From Halorarius halobius (lineage in GTDB: Archaea; Halobacteriota; Halobacteria; Halobacteriales; Haloarculaceae), in contig NZ_CP101161.1 of NCBI RefSeq assembly GCF_024298865.1, forward strand, positions 1,571,227-1,635,226: 64,000 nucleotides of DNA, read 5' to 3'. Position 1 is the first letter of the stretch; the number at the start of each line of letters is the position of its first letter. The notes beneath the pieces were generated by a model. That model worked only from the letters and a program-made list of their open reading frames with translations. It was not told the DNA's origin and searched no databases. Made by a program: the position numbers and the translations under genes. Positions 42,058-50,866 of the stretch are shown piece by piece.

Positions 42058-43794
42058 ATGACGACGTCGGCTACCGAGGCGTCTGTAGACTCGGCCACCG
42101 TGGAGGTCATCCGCAACTACCTCCAGTCAGCAGCCAACGAGATGCAGCGGACGCTCATCCGGACGGCGTACAACACGGCGATCTACGAGATGCTGGATTT
42201 CGGCATCTCGATTTACGACGCCGATCTCAACCTCGTTGCTGACTCGCCGGGTCTCACCCTCTTTCTCGGGGCGAACGATTACAGTATCGAGAAGGGTGTC
42301 GAGTACGTCGGCGAGGAGAACCTGAACCCGGGCGACGTGGTGATGATGAACTACCCGTACTGGAGTTCCGCTCACACGCTCGACCCGTGTCTGTTCTCCC
42401 CCGTGTTCAACGACGACGGCGAGGAGATCATCGGCTACACCGTCGTTCGTGCACATTGGATGGACCTCGGCGCGAAGGACGCGGCGTACGTCCACGACTC
42501 GACCGAGGTGTACCAGGAAGGCCTGCTGTTCCCCGGGACGAAGGTGTACAAGGAGGGCGAGCCCGACGACGAGATCATCGAACTCCTCCGGTTCAACACG
42601 CGGGTCTCGGAGAAGGTCATCGGCGATTTGAACGCACAGATCGCGACGCTCAAGGTGGGTCGTCGTCGCCTGCAGGAACTCCACCGAAAGTACGGTAGCG
42701 AGACGATAGCCACGGCCGTCGATCGGGTCGCCACTCACGGCGAGGAACAGGCACGGGCGGCCCTCCGCGAGTTGCCCGACGGCACGTGGTACGCCGAGGA
42801 CTACGTCGACGACGACGGCATCAACGACGAGTTGGTGAAGGTAGCCGCCGAGGTCACCATCGACGGCGACGACTTCGGCATCGACTTCTCCGCCTCGTCC
42901 GACGAGGTCGAGGGGCCGATCAACGTCCCGTACGGCGAGACCATCACGATGGGGAAGCTGTGCCTGAAGACGCTGACGACGCCGCGGGAGCCGTCGAACG
43001 CGGGCCACTACGAGCCGCTGTCGGTGACGGCCCCGGAAGGGAACCTGTTTCACGCGACCCACCCCGCGCCGACGTTCACGCTGTGGCCGTCGATGCTCGG
43101 CGTCGAGACCGTGTTCAAGGCCCTCTCGAAAGGACTGGACTCGGTACCGGCCCACTCCGGTGGAGACATCTGTGCGTTCATGATGTGGGGCGACGACCCC
43201 GAGACCGGCCGGTCGTACATGCTCGGGTGCAACGAGGGGGTCGGCTGGGGGGGCACCGACGAGCACGACGGCGCGAACGGGCTCATGCATATCACCGAGA
43301 GCAACGTCCGGAACACGCCGGTCGAGATTCTCGAGCACAAGGCGCCCGTCGAAGTCGAGTGCGTCGAGCTACGGACGGACTCGGGTGGGGCTGGTCGCCA
43401 GCGCGGTGGCCTCGGCATCCACCGGAGCTACCAGTTCACCGCCGACACCAACGCGCTCGTCACGGTCAAGAAGACGAAGACCGACGGGTGGGGAGTCGAT
43501 GGCGGTACGCCGGGTGCTCGCAACGAAGTCGTATTGCGGCCCGGCACCGGCGAGGAGCGCTCGACGGGCACGTGTCGCGACTCGTTTGCGGCCGGTGAGC
43601 GGCTCTGGAACCGTTCGGGTGGCGGCGGCGGGTACGGAGATCCGTACGAGCGGCCCCCGGAGGCGGTGCGGGCGGACGTCGTCGACGGTTACGTGACCCG
43701 GGAGGCGGCCCGCGAGGAGTACGGCGTCGTCCTCGACGCCGACGGCACCGTCGACGAGACGGCCACACGCGACCGCCGGAACGAGCGAACGTAA
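42058..43794 (+). CDS. hyuB: Hydantoinase/oxoprolinase subunit B (HyuB), first copy
   Basis: A 578-residue HyuB protein. The N-terminus ATVEVIRNYLQSAANEMQRT is typical, as are NPGDVVMMNYPYWSSAHT (metal/substrate region) and the end SGGGGGYGDPYERPPEAVRAD. HyuB works with HyuA in ATP-dependent opening of hydantoins, 5-oxoproline or N-methylhydantoin. This copy stands without an adjacent HyuA; the only HyuA is at 47115, next to the second HyuB. The two HyuB genes share very high nucleotide identity in patches, including 123 identical bases (42988-43110 here). It may replace the other subunit or form a complex with different specificity. The ATG at 42058 is preferred over one at 41935, which would run through the divergent promoter region. 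Confidence 0.91.
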   Translation: MTTSATEASVDSATVEVIRNYLQSAANEMQRTLIRTAYNTAIYEMLDFGISIYDADLNLVADSPGLTLFLGANDYSIEKGVEYVGEENLNPGDVVMMNYPYWSSAHTLDPCLFSPVFNDDGEEIIGYTVVRAHWMDLGAKDAAYVHDSTEVYQEGLLFPGTKVYKEGEPDDEIIELLRFNTRVSEKVIGDLNAQIATLKVGRRRLQELHRKYGSETIATAVDRVATHGEEQARAALRELPDGTWYAEDYVDDDGINDELVKVAAEVTIDGDDFGIDFSASSDEVEGPINVPYGETITMGKLCLKTLTTPREPSNAGHYEPLSVTAPEGNLFHATHPAPTFTLWPSMLGVETVFKALSKGLDSVPAHSGGDICAFMMWGDDPETGRSYMLGCNEGVGWGGTDEHDGANGLMHITESNVRNTPVEILEHKAPVEVECVELRTDSGGAGRQRGGLGIHRSYQFTADTNALVTVKKTKTDGWGVDGGTPGARNEVVLRPGTGEERSTGTCRDSFAAGERLWNRSGGGGGYGDPYERPPEAVRADVVDGYVTREAAREEYGVVLDADGTVDETATRDRRNERT

Positions 43795-43827
43795 CGGACC
43801 GGGACGGCGCGTCACGGCACTAGCCGG

Positions 43828-45120
43828 CTACGCGTCGGGCGTGAAGTCGACGAGGAACGCGGCGATGGCGCCGATGGTTTCGAGGTACTCCTCGCTGTCG
43901 ATCCACTCGTCGGGGTCGCCCATCGCTCCCGCCTGCGGGCCGAAGCCGACGGTCGGGGCGCCCCAGTACTGCATCGGGTACCGGATGTCGCTAGCCGTGT
44001 GACCGTAGTAGAACTCGGGCGCGTCGCCGGTCACGGTTTCGATGGCGTCCGTCGCTGTCTCGACAGGCAGGGTGTCGGTCGGTGCCTCGGCGGAGTCGGC
44101 GACGTGGTCGCCCGGGTGGACGGCGACCTGCGGGACGCCCGTCTCCGCTGCGGCCTCGGTGACGGTCTGACGGACGTCCCTCTCGACCGTCTCGAGCGAG
44201 ACGCCGGGGGGGAAGGCGACGGCGGCCCGGACGGTACACTCCCGGGGCATCTGGTACACGGCCCGGTCGCCGTCGTCGACCTGGACGTCCGAAACGAGCA
44301 ACCCTGCCGAGGCTCCCGCGGCCCGCTCGACGCCCGCGTGGGGATGCTGCTCGGCAAGTGTGTCGGCCCAGTCGTGGAGCCGGCCGGTTATCGTTCCGGT
44401 AGCGTCGACCGGGTTCACACCCTGGTGCGCGTACAGCGGGTGGTGCATCTCGCTCGTCGGCGGTTGCTCGCCCTCCAGTTCAATGACGAACTCGTAGAGC
44501 CCGTTGCTCCCCACCTTGAGGTCGTTGAGCCCCCGGCCGCTCTCCGCGGGGTGGGCGTACACCGCGGCGTCGGCCGGGCCGTACTGCCGCACGAGACCGT
44601 ACGTACCGCCGACGCCGAGTTGCTTCCCGAAGATGCTCGCCACGAGGACGGACGTGGCGGGCTCCCATCCGCCCTGTGCGAGCGTCTCGAGGGCACCGAT
44701 CGTCGCGGTCACTCCGCTGATGTCGTCCGCGATGCCGGGGCCGACCAGTCGGTCCCCCTCGACGTCGACGCCGTGGCCCGCGGCCACGTGCTCGTAGCTC
44801 ACCGGCGCCTTATCGGCGTGGGCGAACAGCACCGTCGTGGCGTCCGTGCGCCCCGGAAACCGACCGACGACGTTGGTCCCGAGTCGGACCGACTCGGGGT
44901 CGTGCTCCAGCCGATCGCGGAACGCCGGCTGATCGGTCAACATCCCTCGCGACAGCGTGAACCGTTCGGTGGAGGCGCCCAGGAGGTCTAGTCGCTCGGC
45001 GACCCACTCCTGAAACGTGTCGACGTCCTCGAACGACGCTTCCAACCCTCGACGGAGCAAATCGGTGTGTCTGTCGGCACGGTCGAACACCCGCTGTCGT
45101 ATCTCCTCGTGGCTGGTCAT
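43828..45120 (-). CDS. M20-like peptidase/deacylase with atypical active site
   Basis: A 430-residue protein of the M20/ArgE/DapE type. LFAHADKAP and GPGIADDISGVTA hold the expected first His/Asp and the bridging Asp. In place of the usual D-E-E-x-G with the catalytic Glu pair the sequence is ASIFGKQLGVGG, so both Glu are missing. Later motifs (YAHPAESGRGLNDLKVGSNG, GHTASDIRYPMQYWG) still fit. It might have changed chemistry, use another acid such as the Glu of AHPAE, or bind without cleavage. Family relatives include N-carbamoyl-amino-acid amidohydrolases, which would complete hydantoin breakdown. The promoter has TATTTATT (45161-45154) and a palindromic operator about 35 bp further upstream. 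Confidence 0.78.
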   Translation of the reverse strand: MTSHEEIRQRVFDRADRHTDLLRRGLEASFEDVDTFQEWVAERLDLLGASTERFTLSRGMLTDQPAFRDRLEHDPESVRLGTNVVGRFPGRTDATTVLFAHADKAPVSYEHVAAGHGVDVEGDRLVGPGIADDISGVTATIGALETLAQGGWEPATSVLVASIFGKQLGVGGTYGLVRQYGPADAAVYAHPAESGRGLNDLKVGSNGLYEFVIELEGEQPPTSEMHHPLYAHQGVNPVDATGTITGRLHDWADTLAEQHPHAGVERAAGASAGLLVSDVQVDDGDRAVYQMPRECTVRAAVAFPPGVSLETVERDVRQTVTEAAAETGVPQVAVHPGDHVADSAEAPTDTLPVETATDAIETVTGDAPEFYYGHTASDIRYPMQYWGAPTVGFGPQAGAMGDPDEWIDSEEYLETIGAIAAFLVDFTPDA

Positions 45121-45193
45121 CGGTCACTCACGACCACTACCTGAAGGAATCGGAATAAATAGATTTGCCCCGGCGCTCCCCGACCCCGCGATA

Positions 45194-45217
45194 ATTTACA
45201 AACGTACTGTTGTAAAT
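45194..45217. promoter_or_regulatory. Palindromic operator, site 1
   Basis: ATTTACAA (45194-45201) and TTGTAAAT (45210-45217) are perfect 8-bp arms around CGTACTG-type centre. Read on the minus strand, its central 22 bp match site 2 (45302-45323) at 20 positions. It lies upstream of the TATA box of the M20-like gene. Confidence 0.75.
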
Positions 45218-45301
45218 CACAGCTGGATTCGCGCCGTCGACAGTCGAGAGCGGCCGAAAAACGTGGCCTTGTTTGCCAAAAGCATGACAACGGGTCACAC
45301 G

Positions 45302-45323
45302 TTTACAACAGTACGAGTGTAAA
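45302..45323. promoter_or_regulatory. Palindromic operator, site 2
   Basis: TTTACA (45302-45307) and TGTAAA (45318-45323) flank ACAGTACGAG. The site is 107 bp from site 1, close to ten DNA turns, and directly behind the RdfA-like gene. The near-identity of both sites indicates one regulator binding both, possibly with looping. Confidence 0.75.
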
Positions 45324-45358
45324 ACAAACTCCCCCCGGACGAACGGCCGGGGCGAGCG

Positions 45359-45988
45359 CTACTCCTCGACCTGACAGGTGCAGCCGCCGTTGCGTAGCAG
45401 GCGGCCGAGTTCGTGTTGCGTCTGGCAGTGCTTGCAGAGGACGTTGACGTCGACGAACACGTCGAACTCGTCGATGGCGATCCGGTTCTGGTCGCGAAGC
45501 CGTTCGAGCTTGCTGTCCGCGACGGCGACGGTCCGGTTCTGTAGCGAAAATATCTCGCCGGCGACCGTGTCGACGGGGTCCTTCGACTCCTTCTGTGGCT
45601 TCGAGACGTCGAGACAGCCGGTCAGGTGGTTGTAGATGGTCTGATGCGAGACGAAGTCGTCTTCCGCCCCCTCGATGTCGACGTTCGCCCGCTTGAGTGC
45701 ACGGCGGACGTTGATGCGAACTCCCTCCGTCACGTCGTCGTCGGTGAGTAGCCGATAGGTGTTGTCGATTTCGCCCTCGAAGTAGTTGATGTCTCCCCGG
45801 TCGAGCGCCGCTCGCAAGAGCTCCTTGTTGAACTCCTCGGTAAGTACGCGGACGCTCGTCTCCTCTGCCCCTTCTCCTCGCCACCGTGCAATCAGCTCCT
45901 CGTCTATCTGCATGAGGTCGTACTTCCGCTCCAGACGCCCGGCCTTACAGCAGGGGTCGCCGCCCACCTCGCCCATGTTTTCGGTCAT
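45359..45988 (-). CDS. RdfA-family protein (rod-determining factor-like; putative DNA-binding regulator)
   Basis: A 209-residue protein. CCKAGRLERKYDL at the start, INYFEGEIDNTYRLLTDDDV, the helix-turn-helix-like DDFVSHQTIYNHLTGCL, and IDEFDVFVDVNVLCKHCQTQ with a final CTCQ (four Cys, probable zinc ribbon) match the haloarchaeal family that includes RdfA of Haloferax. RdfA influences cell shape there; many paralogs have no known role. Here the gene lies in a catabolic island and next to two nearly identical palindromic operators, so I infer a local transcription regulator. A TTTTTACATC TATA-like sequence lies 22-32 nt before its start and contains a half-site (TGTAAA, plus strand). Confidence 0.8.
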   Translation of the reverse strand: MTENMGEVGGDPCCKAGRLERKYDLMQIDEELIARWRGEGAEETSVRVLTEEFNKELLRAALDRGDINYFEGEIDNTYRLLTDDDVTEGVRINVRRALKRANVDIEGAEDDFVSHQTIYNHLTGCLDVSKPQKESKDPVDTVAGEIFSLQNRTVAVADSKLERLRDQNRIAIDEFDVFVDVNVLCKHCQTQHELGRLLRNGGCTCQVEE

Positions 45989-46105
45989 TTGCTATATCCA
46001 CGGAGTCCGGATGTAAAAAGGCGTTTGCGTGTGTAAGCGGCGGGTGCGTCGAACTATCGGAATCCGACCCGAACGATTATGCTCCCTGCGGAAACAGAAG
46101 AGAAC

Positions 46106-46984
46106 ATGTCTGTGACAGAGGGGGTCCTCCCTCCAATCACGACGCCGATGGACGAATCTGGCGACGTGGACCACGAGGCACTCCGTGCGCACATCAACCG
46201 CTTGGAGGCCGCAGGGGTCCACGGGATCATCCCGTGCGGGTCGACCGGCGAACGGGCGACGCTCACCCGGGAGGAACACGAGCGGGTCATCGAAACGACC
46301 GTCGACGCCGCCTCGACCCCGGTTCTCGCCGGAACCGGCGCGAGTTCGACCCAGGAGGCCATCGAACTGTCGACCCACGCCGCCGACGTCGGCGCGGACG
46401 GCGTCCTCGTCATCTACCCGTACTACAGCTGGCCGGCCAACGACCACGTCGTCCGCCACTACGAGGCGATCGCCGACGCCGTCGACGTCCCGCTCGTCAT
46501 CTACAACATCCCGAAGCGGACGGCACGAAACCTCGAACCGGACGCGACGGTTCGGCTGGCCGACCACCCGAACATCGCGGGCATCAAGGAGTCCGCCGGC
46601 GACATCAACCAGATGTACGAACTCCTCCAGCGGACGCGGGACAAAGAGTTCGACGTTCTCTCGGGGTACGACTCGCAGGCGCTGTCGACGATTACGCTCG
46701 GCGGGACCGGTATCACGAGCGTGGCCGCGAACGTGTTCCCCGAGACGGTGTGTGAGCTCTACGACGCGGCTCGAACCGGCGATCTGGAACGGGGCCGGGA
46801 GCTCCACGAGGAGATTCTGGAACTCGAGTCCGCGATGAACCTCCAGACGATACCCATCGCGGTGAAAGCCGCACTCGACATCGTCGGCGTCCACGGGCCG
46901 CACGTCAGGCCACCGCTGTACGAGGCCGACCCGGAGACTCGGGAGGAACTGGAGTCGTTCCTCGCCGACAGAAACCCCGCATGA
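46106..46984 (+). CDS. DapA-family aldolase/lyase (dihydrodipicolinate synthase superfamily)
   Basis: About 292 residues. GVLPPITTPMDESGDVD starts the barrel, PCGSTGERATL is the carboxylate-binding loop, VIYNIPKRT carries the conserved Tyr, and the Schiff-base Lys is in IAGIKESAGD. All catalytic residues of the superfamily are present, unlike in the copy at 25492. In a catabolic island it more likely acts as an aldolase, lyase or dehydratase on a 2-oxo acid than in lysine synthesis. The ATG at 46106 fits the family start; an in-frame ATG at 46079 would add nine residues. HyuA follows after 130 bp with its own promoter-like element. Confidence 0.87.
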   Translation: MSVTEGVLPPITTPMDESGDVDHEALRAHINRLEAAGVHGIIPCGSTGERATLTREEHERVIETTVDAASTPVLAGTGASSTQEAIELSTHAADVGADGVLVIYPYYSWPANDHVVRHYEAIADAVDVPLVIYNIPKRTARNLEPDATVRLADHPNIAGIKESAGDINQMYELLQRTRDKEFDVLSGYDSQALSTITLGGTGITSVAANVFPETVCELYDAARTGDLERGRELHEEILELESAMNLQTIPIAVKAALDIVGVHGPHVRPPLYEADPETREELESFLADRNPA

Positions 46985-47114
46985 AATCGCCGCCGGGCTA
47001 GGGGAATCGTCGGTGGACTCGGGGACGAGCCGCCCGTCGTCGATGCGGTTGGGGTCGTGTCAGATTCGCTCAACAAACTATTTGACTATCCCCCAAAACT
47101 GGGCAGACGTATAC

Positions 47115-49142
47115 ATGCCCAACCATCTAGCGGTAGATATCGGCGGGACGTTCGTCGATGCGATTACTTTCGATCCGGATACTGGAGAAATCTCCCTCGA
47201 GAAGGCGCCGACGACCGAGACCGACCCGAAGGAGGGCGTGCTCGATGCCGTCGACAAGGTGGACGTCGATCTGTCGGAGACCCGTGCGTTCACCCATGGG
47301 ACGACGCTCGGGCTGAACGCCTTGCTCGAACGAGAAGGTGCGACGACCGGCATCATCACCAACGAAGGGTTCCGGGACGTGTTCGAACTCGGCCGCTACG
47401 ACGTCGAGGAAGGTGAGATGTATAACATCACCTACCAGCGCCCGGAACAGCTGGTACAGCGTCGGCGACGCATCGGTGTCTCCGGCCGCATGGACGCCGA
47501 CGGGGAGGTCGTCGAACCCCTCGACGAGGCGGCCGTCCGCGATGCGGTCAGCGAACTCGTCGACGAGTGGGGCGTCGAATCGGTCGCCGTCTGTTTCCTC
47601 CACGCGTACAAGAACCCCGACCACGAGCAACGCGCCGCGGAGATCATCGAGGAGGAGTATCCGGAGGTGAGCACGTCGGTCTCATCGGACATCACCAACG
47701 AGTACCGCGAGTACGAGCGGACGTCGACGACGGTGCTCGACGCGTACATCAAGCCGATCTTCGAGTCGTACGTCGACCAGCTCCGCGGCTCGCTCCACGA
47801 CCGGGGGCTCGACGCGCCGTTCTTCATCACCCGGTCCGGCGGCGGTGCGCTCGCTGCGGACACTGCCAAGACCGCGCCAGTCCAGACCATCCTGTCGGGG
47901 CCGGCCGGCGGGCTCATCGGCGCGTCGTTCGTCGGTCGCCGGACCGACCGCGACAACCTCATCGCCGTCGACATGGGCGGGACGAGTCTGGACGCCTGCG
48001 TCATCGAGGATGGCGCGCCCGCCGTCGAGTACGAGGCGACACTCGAGGGTCAGCCGGTCATGATCCCCATCTACGACATCCGGACGATCGGCGCAGGCGG
48101 CGGCTCGATCGCCTGGCTGGATGGGAGCCTCCTGAAGGTCGGCCCCAAGAGCGCCGGCGCCGACCCCGGCCCGATCTGCTACGGCAACGGCGGGGAGGAG
48201 CCGACGTTGACGGACGCGGCCGTGGCGCTCGGGTACATTGACGCCGACGCGTTCCTCGACGGCGAGATGGACCTCGCTGCGGACGCCGCGAGTCGGGGGA
48301 TCGGCGACCGGATCGCCGACCCGCTGGACATGTCCATCACCGAGGCCAGCGAGGGCATCTTCAACGTCACGCTCGCGAACACCGTCGGCGCAATCCGCGA
48401 GATCACCGTCGAGAAGGGGATCGACCCCCGCGAGTTCACGATGTGTGCCTACGGCGGTGCAGGGCCGATGTTCGCTCCGTTGCTCGCCCGCGAACTCGGG
48501 ATGAACGAGATCCTCATCCCGCAGGCGCCGTCGGTCTTCTCCGCGTGGGGAATGCTGATGGCTGATGTCGTCTACGACTTCTCGCAGACGCGCATCAGCG
48601 TGCTCTCGGAGACCGACTACGAGTCGCTCGTCGACGACTTCGACCGACTCGAACAGGAGGGTCGCGAGACGCTCGCCGACGAAGGGTTCGACGCCGACGA
48701 ATGCGAGTTCGAGCGGTCGGTCGAGATGCGGTATCTGGGCCAGGAACACACCGTCGAGGTCCCGGCGGACGATGTCGGCTCGCTGGACGACCTCGAAGAG
48801 CGGTTCGAGGCCCACCATGCCGACCGCTACGGACACACGATGGACGACCCCGCCGAGGCCGTCCACGTCCGGGTTCGGGCCATCGGGACGACCGAGAAGC
48901 CCGAGCTCCAGTCGGCCGACTCGGTCTCCGACGCGTCGCCGACGACGACCGAGGCGTACTGCTTCGCCGAGGAGTCGTTCGTCGACTTCGATGTCATCCA
49001 GCGGGCGTCGCTCGCACCCGGTGACACCGTCGAGGGCCCGGCGATCGTCCGCGAACCCACGACGACGATCGTCTTCCACTCCGACCAGCGAGCGACCGTC
49101 GACGAGTACGGTCACCTCATCATCTCGGAGGCATCGGAATGA
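47115..49142 (+). CDS. hyuA: Hydantoinase/oxoprolinase subunit A (HyuA)
   Basis: A 675-residue ATP-binding subunit of the actin/hexokinase-like fold. AVDIGGTFVDAITFD at the N-terminus is the phosphate-1 loop, AFTHGTTLGLNALLEREG follows, and IAVDMGGTSLDACVIEDG near 280 is the second phosphate loop. TIGAGGGSIAWLDGSLLKVGPKSAGADPGP is a family hallmark. It phosphorylates or activates the ring amide in an ATP-dependent step, then HyuB completes hydrolysis. The ATG at 47115 follows a promoter-like AAACTATTTGAC; an upstream in-frame start at 47013 would read through it. The stop overlaps the HyuB start (ATGA), so the pair is coupled. Confidence 0.94.
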   Translation: MPNHLAVDIGGTFVDAITFDPDTGEISLEKAPTTETDPKEGVLDAVDKVDVDLSETRAFTHGTTLGLNALLEREGATTGIITNEGFRDVFELGRYDVEEGEMYNITYQRPEQLVQRRRRIGVSGRMDADGEVVEPLDEAAVRDAVSELVDEWGVESVAVCFLHAYKNPDHEQRAAEIIEEEYPEVSTSVSSDITNEYREYERTSTTVLDAYIKPIFESYVDQLRGSLHDRGLDAPFFITRSGGGALAADTAKTAPVQTILSGPAGGLIGASFVGRRTDRDNLIAVDMGGTSLDACVIEDGAPAVEYEATLEGQPVMIPIYDIRTIGAGGGSIAWLDGSLLKVGPKSAGADPGPICYGNGGEEPTLTDAAVALGYIDADAFLDGEMDLAADAASRGIGDRIADPLDMSITEASEGIFNVTLANTVGAIREITVEKGIDPREFTMCAYGGAGPMFAPLLARELGMNEILIPQAPSVFSAWGMLMADVVYDFSQTRISVLSETDYESLVDDFDRLEQEGRETLADEGFDADECEFERSVEMRYLGQEHTVEVPADDVGSLDDLEERFEAHHADRYGHTMDDPAEAVHVRVRAIGTTEKPELQSADSVSDASPTTTEAYCFAEESFVDFDVIQRASLAPGDTVEGPAIVREPTTTIVFHSDQRATVDEYGHLIISEASE

Positions 49143-50866
49143 GCAAAGCGACCGCGCGGACGGACCCCGCGACCGTCGAGATCGTCCGCAACTACCTGCA
49201 CTCGGCGGCCAACGAGATGCAACGGACGCTCATTCGGACGGCGTACAACACGACCATCTACGAGATGCTGGATTTCGGCATCTCGATTTACGACGCCGAC
49301 CTCAACCTCGTCGCCGACTCGCCCGGGTTGACGATGTTTCTGGGTGCAAACGACTACAGCATCAAGAAAGGCGTCGAGTACGTCGGCGAGGAGAACCTGA
49401 ACCCGGGCGACGTGGTGATGATGAACTACCCGTACTGGAGTTCGGCCCATACGCTCGACCCGTGTCTGTTCTCCCCCGTGTTCAAAGACGACGGTGAGGA
49501 GATCATCGGCTACACCGTCGTCCGTGCCCACTGGCGCGACATCGGCGCGAAGGACGCGGCGTACGTCCACGACTCGACCGAGGTGTACCAGGAGGGAATC
49601 CTGTTCCCCGGGACGAAGGTGTACAAGGAGGGCGAGCCCGACGACGAGATCATCGAGCTCCTCCGGTTCAACTCCCGGATGCCGAGCGCGACGCTCGGCG
49701 ATCTGAACGCCCAGGTCGCGGCGATACGGATCGGCCGCCGACGGCTGACGGAGCTCCACGAGCGGTACGGCAGCGCGACGGTCACCGACGCAGTCGACCG
49801 CATCCTCGACCACGGGGAAGGCCAGGCCCGCGAGGCGTTACGCGAGTTGCCCGACGGCACGTGGTACGCCGAGGACTATCTCGACGACGACGGCATCAAC
49901 GACGAGTTGGTGAAGATGGCGGTCGAGGTCACTATCGACGGGGACGACTTCAGGGTCGACTTTTCGGCGTCCTCCGACGAGGTCGACGGGCCGGTGAACG
50001 TCCCCATCGGCATGACCGAGACGACGTGCAAACTAGCGCTCAAGACGCTGACGACGCCGGATGAGCCGTCGAACGCGGGCCACTACGAGCCGCTGTCGGT
50101 GACGGCCCCGGAAGGGAACCTGTTTCACGCGACCCACCCCGCGCCGACGTTCACGCTGTGGCCGTCGATGCTCGGCGTCGAGACCATCTTCAAGGCCCTC
50201 TCGAAGGGGATGCCCGACCGACTCCCAGCCGCCTCCGGTGGTGACCTCGGCGCGATCATGGTCTGGGGGACCGACTCCGACACCGGACGGATGTTCATGG
50301 AGGGCTGCAACGAGGGCGTCGGCTGGGGCGGCACCGACGATCACGACGGCGCGAACGGCGTGATGCATATCAGCGAAACGAACGTCCAGAACACGCCCAT
50401 CGAGGTACTGGAGCACAAGGCCCCCATCCGGATCGAACATCTGGAGATTCGTCCGGACTCGGGCGGTTCCGGTCGAAACCGTGGCGGTGTCGGCGTCAAG
50501 CGTGACTATCGGTTCCTCGAGGATGCGAAGGCGCTGGCGACGGTGAAGAAGACGAAGACGGACAACTGGGGCATCGGCGGCGGCAAGCCGGGCGCTCGCA
50601 ACGCGGTCGTGTTGCGGCCCGGCACCGACGAGGAGGTGTCGACCGGAACCTTCCGCGATTCATTTTCGCCCGACGAGGTCGTCTCGAACCGGACAGCCGG
50701 TGGTGGCGGATACGGTGACCCGTACGAGCGGTCGCCGGAAGCGGTACGGGCGGATGTCCTCGACGGCTACGTCACGCGGGAGGCGGCCCGCGAGGAGTAC
50801 GGCGTCGTCGTCGACGAGGACGGCACGGTCGACCGAGAGGCGACGGAGGACCTCCGAGGGAGATGA
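49139..50866 (+). CDS. hyuB: Hydantoinase/oxoprolinase subunit B (HyuB), second copy
   Basis: A 575-residue partner of the HyuA just upstream, overlapping its stop by 4 nt. It has the same marks as the first HyuB: TVEIVRNYLHSAANEMQRT, LNPGDVVMMNYPYWSS, LFHATHPAPTFTLWPSMLG, and the Gly-rich end GGGGYGDPYERSPEAVRAD. Bases 50063-50185 are identical to 42988-43110 of the first copy, although other parts differ at many silent and replacement sites. This mosaic suggests recent duplication followed by gene conversion. The stop overlaps the M28 peptidase start, so HyuA-HyuB-M28 form one operon. Confidence 0.94.
   Translation: MSKATARTDPATVEIVRNYLHSAANEMQRTLIRTAYNTTIYEMLDFGISIYDADLNLVADSPGLTMFLGANDYSIKKGVEYVGEENLNPGDVVMMNYPYWSSAHTLDPCLFSPVFKDDGEEIIGYTVVRAHWRDIGAKDAAYVHDSTEVYQEGILFPGTKVYKEGEPDDEIIELLRFNSRMPSATLGDLNAQVAAIRIGRRRLTELHERYGSATVTDAVDRILDHGEGQAREALRELPDGTWYAEDYLDDDGINDELVKMAVEVTIDGDDFRVDFSASSDEVDGPVNVPIGMTETTCKLALKTLTTPDEPSNAGHYEPLSVTAPEGNLFHATHPAPTFTLWPSMLGVETIFKALSKGMPDRLPAASGGDLGAIMVWGTDSDTGRMFMEGCNEGVGWGGTDDHDGANGVMHISETNVQNTPIEVLEHKAPIRIEHLEIRPDSGGSGRNRGGVGVKRDYRFLEDAKALATVKKTKTDNWGIGGGKPGARNAVVLRPGTDEEVSTGTFRDSFSPDEVVSNRTAGGGGYGDPYERSPEAVRADVLDGYVTREAAREEYGVVVDEDGTVDREATEDLRGR

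Noticed and set aside
42127..43338. 403-codon minus-strand frame opposite the first hyuB
   Set aside because: Shadow frame; a similar one appears opposite the second hyuB only because the two genes are paralogs.
47682..49115. 477-codon open frame antisense to hyuA
   Set aside because: HyuA motifs on the plus strand are unambiguous; the reverse frame has no family motif and a shadow-like composition.
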